In this document: positions 56,828 to 64,000 of the stretch, piece after piece
How the letters are laid out: the number at the start of each line of letters is the position of its first letter
Position numbering within the stretch: position 1 is the stretch's first letter
Assembly: GCF_964656455.1 (NCBI RefSeq)
Contig: NC_135726.1
Coordinates: 28,531,168-28,595,167, forward strand
From: Halichoerus grypus
Lineage: Eukaryota; Chordata; Mammalia; Carnivora; Phocidae
Length of the DNA stretch: 64,000 bases
Direction: 5' to 3'
Notes under the pieces: model-generated
What the model saw: only the letters and a program-made list of their open reading frames with translations
What the model was told of the DNA's origin: nothing
The model's database searches: none
Made by a program: the position numbers and the translations under genes

Positions 56828-57112
56828 CTCATTAACTCACCTCCTTCAAGGCTCTCCTTAAACTTCGCCTTCTCAGGGAGGCTCCCCTGGACCCCTTTTC
56901 TAGAACACTCCCTGTCTCCCTATCTTTATTTTCTCCCTAGTACTTATCATCTTCGAACATTCCATATATTAAACCTCTTGGTCTCATTTAACTGCCGGCT
57001 GCCCCACTAGAACATCTGCTCCAGGAGAGCAAAGATTTTAGTCTGTTTTGTTCACTTCTGTCTCCCTAACATCTCCCTCTAGGTGATCAATAAATCTCTG
57101 TTATTGAAAGAG
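56828..57112 (+). mobile_element. L2, sense, with 3' end
   Basis: 'CTCACCTCCTTCAAGGCTCT', 'GCCTTCTCAGGGAGGCTCCC', 'TGCCCCACTAGAACATCTGC', 'GATTTTAGTCTGTTTTGTTC' and terminal GGTGATCAATAAATCTC. Good L2 match. Confidence 0.92.
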
Positions 57113-58695
57113 TCGTGTCATCTGGGCTGAGGGACCAGAACCCCAATTGGATAATATAGGTATTAACTCTAAGATGGGAAGCAGCCAGTTGCCCCTGGGT
57201 CCTTACAAAGTTCTGCAATGACCAGATATTCAGGCCAGGACGAAGGATTATCACTGGGGCTTGAATCCCTGCAGCTCACAACCCCATTGTTCCCTGGAAC
57301 CCAACCCCGGTTGTTAATTGTGCCTTTTGGAAATCCCATTTCTCACCCTGGGGACTAGGAAAGTGGCTGATTCTGGGTGAGACCTCACTTCCTGATTGGG
57401 GAGAGAGTCTGGCTCAGGCCCTGCATACTCATCATATCCCATAGCTTAAGGGGGTTATTGGTTAAATTGGCATTTGGGGATTTGCTTGGGACGCTCACCA
57501 CTGGACTCTCTGTGGGAAGTGGGTCTGGCTTACCCTCAGCTTCCCAGCCGTGCATTTGTGGGGTGGGATAATGGGGCTGCCATCGCCAGGATGCACCCGC
57601 TGGAAAGTGTTTCACCCACCCTGGCTGCTTCAAGCCTAATCGTTTTGCCTCACATGGGTTAAGAGTGCAAAGTTGAATCCAGAAAGGACTCAATTTAATC
57701 TCATTTCCTCCTCCCTTTGATCTTTTCATTTCCTATTTCACTTCCTCTGACAATTTCCTCCTTCCATTCCCAGAACAAACAACTCTCACCGTGGCACGTG
57801 GCCATTTCAATCATTTCCCAGACACCAAGCTCCTCATTTGGCCGCCGTTCACCATGGCGCAGCGGGTGATCTGATAAATATCAGGGACAGGCTGTGAAGA
57901 GGCAAGGGTGGGGATACCCCACTTGGTGCCCTGTGCACCCTCATGCCTGAAACTTGGGTGTAGCCAGGGATATCCATCTGTGAAGTCCTGGGGTCCCCCA
58001 AAAGGAAGGTAGCACAATTAACAACCACGAAGGAGGACATGTCACAGTGAGCAACGGTAGAATTTCTCCCGATGGATGCATCAGAGGCACTGAAGTCATG
58101 ATTTTGGCCATTTGTGTTTTCCTCTCCCAACTGAGCTCATAGGTGGGAACCAAATAGTCCATTCAAAAAAAAAAAAAAAAAAATTCAAGGTGCAAAATGT
58201 TCTAGAAACTTCTGTGTTTCTCTTTTGATATCTGAGTCTCAATGTGAAATGGTTCCTGAACTAATCATATTAGTAAAACTGGCAAGATTAAAAGAGCCAT
58301 AAACACACACGCTTAGTGTTTCAACATCCATTAAAATGTATACTGCAGCCTCCTAGAACATTTAATAGGCTTATATGATGACTGAATGTGAATTCATTCA
58401 TCTCAGTCAAGTCGGGTTATTAAGATACACATGCTAAGTGATTTGTCCTGTGTTTACCCTGTGCTGGGAAAATGGTATCTGATTTTGAAGAAAAAAAAAA
58501 AAATTCAGAGCTGTTCTTTGTTGGAAGAAATGGGAGTCAGGACCCTACCCCACCCCCAGTTTCCATGCCAGCTTTATCACAAGCAAACTGCTCAGTCCCT
58601 GTGGAACTCAGCTGTCCATCTGAGAAATTAGGAAGAATGCCTAAATGATCTCTGTTATTTTTTCCAGCCCTAACCTCTTTAAATGTGTCAGGTGG
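57113..58695. other. Unique sequence, nothing recognised
   Basis: A runs at 58165-58183 and 58490-58503. Open frames of up to 114 codons on the minus strand at 57385-58162 have no recognisable domain. Confidence 0.4.
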
Positions 58696-58853
58696 GGTAG
58701 AGGTTATGAGTGTGGGCTCTGGCATCCAACCGCCATGGTTCAAACCCTGCCTCTACTACTCAGTTTTCCCATCTGTAAAATGGGGATAATAATAGAAGGC
58801 TAAAATGAGGTAATCAATGCAAATCACAGCACTTACTGAGTGCTCAATAAATG
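58696..58853 (+). mobile_element. MIR, sense
   Basis: 'GAGTGTGGGCTCTGGCATCC' with 'CATGGTTCAAACCCTGCCTC', 'CAGTTTTCCCATCTGTAAAA' with TGGGGATAATAATAG, and 'CTGAGTGCTCAATAAATGTG'. Clear MIR. Confidence 0.95.
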
Positions 58854-58940
58854 TGAATGAACCTTAGAACTTAATGTAAACATCTACTGGGCACTTTGAT
58901 GCATGGCTTTCATTCTTGAAGTTAAGAATATGGAACTTTA

Positions 58941-59143
58941 GGGGCGCCTGGGTGGCTCAGTCGTTAAGCGTCTGCCTTCAGCTCAGGTCATGATCTCAGG
59001 GTCCTGGGATCGAGCCCCGCATCGGGCTCCCTGCTCCGCAGGAGGCCTGCTTCTCCCTCTCCCACTCCCCCTGCTTGTGTTCCCTCTCTCGCTGTGTCTC
59101 TCTCTGTCAAATAAATAAATAAAATCTTTAAAAAAAAAAAAAA
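58941..59143 (+). mobile_element. Can-SINE, sense, young copy
   Basis: Near-consensus SINE: GGGGCGCCTGGGTGGCTCAG head, 'CGAGCCCCGCATCGGGCTCC' middle, and a CAAATAAATAAATAAAATC-A(n) tail with a long pure A run. The 17-bp target-site duplication AAGAATATGGAACTTTA is perfect at 58924-58940 and 59144-59160. Retains many CpGs, as expected of a recent insertion. Probably the youngest SINE in the window. Confidence 0.98.
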
Positions 59144-59187
59144 AAGAATATGGAACTTTAGATACATTAACTTAATCCCCCTACAAT

Positions 59188-59340
59188 CTGGCAAGGTGGA
59201 TGGAGTTAACCTTGTTTTACAGATAAGAAACTGAGACTGAGAGGGATTAACTAACTTGCCCAAGGTGACACAATTATTAAGAGACGAAACTAGGATTTAA
59301 ACTCGGATCCAGACTGATGCTATTCTGGACTCTTCTCCCA
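59188..59340 (-). mobile_element. MIR, antisense
   Basis: 'TTGTTTTACAGATAAGAAAC' with TGAGACTGAGAGGGATTAAC, 'ACTTGCCCAAGGTGACACAA' and 'ACTAGGATTTAAACTCGGAT': clear inverted MIR core. Confidence 0.9.
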
Positions 59341-59718
59341 CCCAGTCAATCTACCTACCCATCTCTGGTTAATTTCTAGAGATTTCAGCCTCCCCCAGAG
59401 AGACTAAGGACAGCAGTGAGTATTCAGTCTCTGGCCATTAGCTTCTCCACCTTGGGAACATAAAAAGAGCTGGACAATCTCCTGATCGTGCTGGTCTCTC
59501 TGGAGTTCAGGACTGGAAAATCAAAGTCATGTTCTCAGCACCTGTGTTGTTCTCCCTCCTGATTGAAGTTCGGTCAGCCAAGAGCCACTTTTGTTCATTA
59601 TTATTTTCTGTTTTAATTTGCTGAGACTCAGACTCAATAACATCACATCTCCAGCATTAATGTGTGCCCTGGCCAAGCTGAGCCAACAGGAAGACCAGCG
59701 TCACATGTGTGTCTGGTT
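59341..59718. other. Unique sequence, nothing recognised
   Basis: No gene or repeat recognised. Confidence 0.45.
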
Positions 59719-59947
59719 CAGGGTTTCTCAACTTTGGCACTATTGATATTTGGGGCCCAACAATTCTGTGTTGTGGAGGCCTGTCCTAAACATACTGTAG
59801 AAGGTTTAGCAGCATCCCTGCCCTCTGCCTACCAGGCGCCAATAGCAACCCCTCTCTCTCTCCCCGGTGTGACAATCAAAAATGCCTCCAGACCTTGCCA
59901 AATGTTCCCTGGGAAGCAAAATCACCATTGGTTGAGAACGACTGGGC
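59719..59947 (-). mobile_element. MER20 (hAT-Charlie), antisense, full length
   Basis: Starts CAGGGTTTCTCAACTTTGGC, then 'CACTATTGATATTTGGGGCC', 'GTTTAGCAGCATCCCTGCCC', 'AAAATGCCTCCAGACCTTGC', and ends GGTTGAGAACGACTGGGC. Both termini are preserved. Confidence 0.95.
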
Positions 59948-60519
59948 TAGCTGAAGGATGAAAGGCTTGAGGTTAAGGATGATTTTCCTTCTGCATTCTT
60001 CATGCTTTCTTCATCACGTGGCTTTTGGAGTTATTTTGGTCTTAGTAAGCAGTTGTTTTATCTGGCAACATCCTAGCAGCCAAAACCATTGACCATCTTG
60101 AGACGCTTTTGGTCTGAAGGCAAATTTGCCTGGACGGAAATAAATGTTTTTGTCTCAGTGGCTAGCAGAAGTGTTTTCTTTGGGACAGTTAAGGCAGCCA
60201 TTTTCAAAATGGTCTCCCCAATTTTCCATGGGGCCAGTGCCCTCTGCTGGAAAGTTTGTCAGCATTGCCTCAGAGTAGGTTGGGGCAAATGGTTTGAAAA
60301 TTTGGAAAATAACAGAAGCACGAAAGAAGGCCAATGAAACAATCCAATTAGTAGGAAATTTTGCAGTGGCTTCCTTTATAATTGTCTCCACAAGCTTTCT
60401 GATTTCTTTGCAGAGTTGTTTGTTGTTTTTTTTTTTTTTTGGTAGGTTAACCAAAACTTTCTTTCCATCCTTCCATGTATACACCACTCTATACACTGTC
60501 AGTGATCATTATAATAACC
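59948..60519. other. Unique sequence with a CTCF-type motif
   Basis: Repeat-poor. Carries a consensus CTCF core at 60236-60250 and T run at 60426-60440. A minus frame (60155-60496, 113 codons) is open but has no recognised domain and a Lys run from the T tract. Confidence 0.45.
60236..60250 (-). promoter_or_regulatory. CTCF-like binding motif
   Basis: Plus strand AGTGCCCTCTGCTGG. The reverse complement CCAGCAGAGGGCACT fits the CTCF core consensus CCASYAGRKGGCRS at all 14 positions. It is outside any repeat. A likely binding site by sequence; occupancy and insulator or loop-anchor role are inference. Confidence 0.6.
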
Positions 60520-60768
60520 ACATTAACAAAATGTTACCCAATATTTACTGAACACTTACCATGGGTTAGGTCAATGTGTCCTACATTTCCCACCTACTCT
60601 TGCTTTCTCAATAGCTCTGGGACACAGGGGCTATTATTACTGTTATTACTCACCTAAGACTTGAGGAAGCCAAGTGAGCTGACCAAGCTCACACAACTCA
60701 AAATGGTGGAGAAAAGCCTCCAATCCACAGCCTGTGGTTTTAACCCTATGCTATGCTGCTGCATTCAC
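60520..60768 (-). mobile_element. MIR, antisense, near full length
   Basis: 'CCCAATATTTACTGAACACT' with TACCATGGGTTAGG, 'GGGGCTATTATTACTGTTAT', 'GACCAAGCTCACACAACTCA', and 'TTTTAACCCTATGCTATGCT' with GCTGC at the head end. Inverted MIR from tail to head. Confidence 0.92.
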
Positions 60769-63042
60769 TTATTCATCTTTTCTTTTTCATTCGATCCCAA
60801 AGTTCCCTTTCTAAATGTGACTCTATTGATCCGAGAAAGCAGTGTATGGATGTCTGGTGTCATTTTGAATTTGCTCCCATTTATTTAAAGCATATTTTTC
60901 ACCTAATTATCCATTTTAGATTTTGAAACCCCAGGAAGATAAGTTGTTTCCCTCCAGATGGGGACTTCAGACGCAGAATTCTAATAGAGAACTAGATTCT
61001 TATGCATTCAAGTGCTCATAGATCTCTCAAAAAATATTATACACGAATAGCATTCATGTGCATCAAAATATATCAGAATATACCCAAGACATTGTAATTT
61101 ATGGCCTTGCTTATTACTTTAAAAGCCTGGGATTCTTGTAGAATATGGCTTAGTGGGTCAAACATTCCCTTTCCTCTCATTTATCAGGCTTTTGATCTCA
61201 CGTCAGTCCTGAATGTTGGCACGTCTGGCCTGGAGCCGTGTGCTAGGAGATCACACACACAACAGACCCCCTTCTATTTTGAAAACTTTCTGGGGATGCC
61301 GGTGCTACAGCCCCGCCTGGGTAAGCAGAGGAGGTATTGAGTTCAACCCCCCCACCCCCACCACCACCGCCCCGTCCTCACTGCCCCTTTGTCTATTATT
61401 ATTTTATAGTTTTGCTCTGCATTCCTTCCATTCAACCTCCAGTCCATAGAAGCCTGTTTCTTTATTAGTTACATATGTCTGCACCCTTTTACCCCAGCAG
61501 GGAAAGACAAAATATTCTGGAGGGCTTGGAGGCCTGGGATGGACAGCTAATCCATCCCCACCTTGAACTAATCGACGGGCTGATGTGCTATTGTACCGGG
61601 CCCTGTTCTGCGCAGCTGAGCGGCGGGGTTTCAATTTGTAGGAGCATAAACAGATACTAAAGTTGGAAGAACGGCTCGGTCATTTGTTAGCAGAGTTCAG
61701 ATCAAATTATCACAGCGGTCCCCTGCTGACAGCCTGAACAATTACCTCCTTTTTTCTTTCTTGATCTTTAAATGTTTTCTGTTTCACTCAAGCCTCAGTA
61801 AATAGTTTACTTCTCGTGGGCTTCATTTATTGACACAGAGAGGCTTGATTTATTTAATTTTGTTTCTCTGCTGCCTTCCCAGAAAGCAGTGGTAATGTTT
61901 TGTTGAAACCTCTCCCCCCCCACCCCAAGAATGATAAGTTTATTGTGGTAGGCTGAGGAAGCGGTTTAATGATGTGACTATAAATTATCCAGCTTTTTAA
62001 TGAGAAGTGTAGATGCCCGAATGCGAAAGCCTATTTTTAAACGCCTTAAACCAGAACCCGGCATCTGTTGCTCGAAAAGGTTGAACTCCCGAGTCAGAAA
62101 CCAGGATGAGGAGAGAGGGCCAAGGCTCTGGGATCGGAATCCATAATTGGATTATTCAAAACCCAGGAATTTGATTATTCTCTGAAAGAAAACGGAGTAC
62201 ATTGTGTCTGTTGTCTCGGTCCTCTCTCGGCACAGATTCATTGATGTTCTGCGTGAGTTCCCCAGAATTAGTTCCAACATTTGTTTTCACTCTTTCCCCT
62301 CCCCCCGTTTCAACCCTTGACTTTCGCTCTTCCATAGTTACATTTGTCTGCTTCTTACAGTCCTACTGGGACGGATTTATCATCATTTGCTAACATATCT
62401 GTCTCAAAATCTCAGCTTTGATCAGCTTGTATTTTATAACTTACATCTGTTCTACATTTAACCTTTTGTAATGCTGTTTTTCAAAAATATTACCTGATCT
62501 AACAAAAGAATTGTACCAGAGCAGGAGCTCCGGAGTGTAGATTTAAACACACATACACACACCAAACATACCTGCCTACATGACCATAGTCTTATTGTTC
62601 TTCCACAGTTTCCTTTCCATGAAATATATAAATCCATCATTTCCCTCCAACTCACAACAGGACCTCTGTGGATCCAGGGGCTTCATGCTCCCCGTCTGTT
62701 CTTGGCGCATTATCTTGACCCTTCCTGTGCCTAGAGTTCATGCCAGGGCGGGGGCCGTGAGCAGGGTGCTTCTGCTGAGGCCCATGGCTGGGAATGGAGC
62801 TGGTCCTCCTCACCTGTTGGTCTGGCCCTCGAGGGTAGCCAGGGAGCTCTGGCTGACCTCAGGGGCGTTGTCTTTGCAGTAGGTTCTGCCTTCCAAGAGG
62901 TGAAATTCAATTTCATTTGCTTATTGTATTTTAATAAATTTATTTTTACCAATGAATTATGAAATATTTAAGACATCCCCCAAAATATTTTAAAAAATCA
63001 TATAATGAGCACTCATATACCCACCACCCAGCTTAAGAAATA
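60769..63042. other. Long repeat-poor region
   Basis: No named repeat or gene. 61640-62560 has conserved-noncoding character, with dense FOX/SOX/homeodomain-type words (CATAAACAG, GAACAATTAC, TAAATAGTTTAC). 61340-61380 is C/CCA-rich. 62700-62880 is GC-richer without a CpG island. Confidence 0.4.
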
Positions 63043-63052
63043 TGATATTACA

Positions 63053-63370
63053 GGAACACCTAGGTGGCTCCATCAGTTATAACAGCGTCTGACTCTTGAT
63101 TTCGGCTCAGGTCATGATCTCAGGGTCATGAGATCGAGCCCCACAGCATGGAGCCCAGCATGGAGCCTGCTTAAGATTCTCTCTCTGCCCTTCTCCACCC
63201 CCACGCCCCAGCTCACTTGTTCTCTCTCTCTCTCTCTTTAAATATATATATATATTTAGATTTGATATATATATATCTCTCTTTAAATATATATATTTAT
63301 ATATATTAATATATATCTTTAAATATATATACACATATATAATATATACACATATGTATACATATATGTG
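63053..63370 (+). mobile_element. Can-SINE, older type, with (TA)n tail expansion
   Basis: Head GGAACACCTAGGTGGCTCCATC with the older 'GTCTGACTCTTGATTTCGGC' segment. The expected AAATAAATAAAATC tail is replaced from about 63238 by a long TA-rich tract (TATATATATA with TTTAAATATA islands) running to 63370. Short target-site match TGATATTACA (63043-63052) against TAATATTACA (63371-63380). Confidence 0.88.
63238..63370. repeat. (TA)n-rich microsatellite in a SINE tail
   Basis: About 130 bp of TATATA, TTTAAATATATA and ACATATAT repeats. Self-complementary, with cruciform or hairpin potential, and likely length-variable. Confidence 0.93.
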
Positions 63371-63380
63371 TAATATTACA

Positions 63381-63678
63381 AATACAGTAGACCTCCTCCG
63401 TGTCTCTCCTCTCTCTTGCATTACATCCTCCCCACCCTTCCTCAGAGAGAACGGCAGCTCTGAATTGAGGTTGTTCATTTCCAAGTATCTCTTTATAGTT
63501 GAACTACTTATATATGTTCCTCTACATAAGGTTTTTCATATTCTTCTGCCATATGCTTTTTTCATCCATGTTGATATGTATAGTGCTAAGCCCTCATTTT
63601 CATTGCCATAGAATGTTCCATTTGGGGATGAACATTTACATTATTTTCAACTTTCTTGCTATCAAGAGCAATGTTTTA
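63381..63678. other. Unassigned sequence, possibly old LINE
   Basis: 'CTGCCATATGCTTTTTTCAT' and 'CATTGCCATAGAATGTTCCA' with 'GGGGATGAACATTTACATTA' recall antisense old LINE-1 3' ends, but the match is weak. Confidence 0.35.
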
Positions 63679-63694
63679 TGAAATTTCTTTTTTT

Positions 63695-63886
63695 TTTTTT
63701 TCCTTTTACAGAGGGAGAGAGAGGAGGTGGGGAGAAGGGCAGAGGCAGAGGGAGAGAGAGAATCTTAAGCAGGCTCCACGCCCAGTACAGAGCCCAATGT
63801 GGGGCTCAGTCTCACAACCCTGAGACGGTGACCTGAACCAAAATCAAGAGTCAGATGCGCAACCAACTGAGCCACCCAGGCATGCC
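63695..63886 (-). mobile_element. Can-SINE, antisense, older subfamily
   Basis: T-run tail, GA-rich body, inverted head with 'CAAAATCAAGAGTCAGATGC' and end GAGCCACCCAGGCATGCC. Imperfect target-site duplication TGAAATTTCTTTTTT (63679-63693) against TGAAAATGCCTTTTTT (63887-63902). Confidence 0.92.
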
Positions 63887-63902
63887 TGAAAATGCCTTTT
63901 TT

Positions 63903-64000
63903 TAAAAAGATTTTATTTATTTATTTATTTATTTGAGAGAGAGAGAGAGAGAGAGAGAGAAGGAGAGTGCGCGTGCACGTGAGTTGGGAGGGGGAGGAGA
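63903..64000 (-). mobile_element. Can-SINE, antisense, cut by window end
   Basis: Begins AAAAAGATTTTATTTATTTA, then a (GA)n tract at about 63935-63960 and the GA/G-rich body. The tRNA-like head lies beyond the window. Confidence 0.88.

Overview
This window is mammalian nuclear DNA with no protein-coding gene that I can support. It is packed with tRNA-derived Can-SINEs, which are specific to carnivores. Their consensus (5' end GCGCCTGGGTGGCTCAGTCG, then GTCTGCCTTCGGCTCAGG, then an AAATAAATAAAATCTTT tail) differs from the canid and felid versions I know, so a non-canid caniform (bear, seal or mustelid line) is the best guess. The species cannot be fixed from sequence alone.

Layout. 1-2320: an old antisense LINE-1 ORF2 remnant with one SINE at its edge and two SINEs stacked on one target site. 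3040-3400: a LINE-1 3' end. 3.4-12 kb: mostly unique sequence with a purine microsatellite at 6.5 kb and MIRs near 11 kb. 12.07-15.6 kb: a repeat cluster with MER20, a sense LINE-1 ORF2 C-terminal fragment cut by two SINEs, and a second old element cut by two SINEs. 15.8-17.2 kb: unique, conserved-looking DNA. 17.27-18.12 kb: an unusual AT-rich minisatellite with a period of about 100 bp. 18-30 kb: MIR, L2 and MER20 fossils in unique DNA. 30-36 kb: SINEs, MER5A, a LINE-1 3' end, L2 and MIR. 36-43 kb: largely unique, with two SINEs. 43-50 kb: L2, an apparent SINE/LINE-1 chimeric insertion at 45.7-46.45 kb, MIRs, a 79-bp tandem duplication at 47.7 kb and more SINEs. 50-63 kb: mostly unique with scattered MIR, L2 and MER20 and one young SINE at 58.9 kb. 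63-64 kb: three SINEs, one with a large (TA)n tail and the last cut by the window end.

Interpretation. I see no CpG island, no convincing exon, and no open reading frame longer than 160 codons. The open frames come from repeats, microsatellites or chance. The window therefore looks like an intergenic region or a long intron. Several repeat-poor blocks (for example 9.1-9.4, 16.1-17.0, 22.7-23.6, 36.2-36.9, 46.9-47.6, 52.3-53.1 and 61.6-62.5 kb) have the look of conserved noncoding regulatory DNA, but only a cross-species alignment could show that.

The most notable items are the SINE/LINE-1 chimera, the 100-bp-period minisatellite, the doubly used SINE target site, the recent 79-bp tandem duplication and a consensus CTCF core at 60.24 kb. 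I found no novel coding system.
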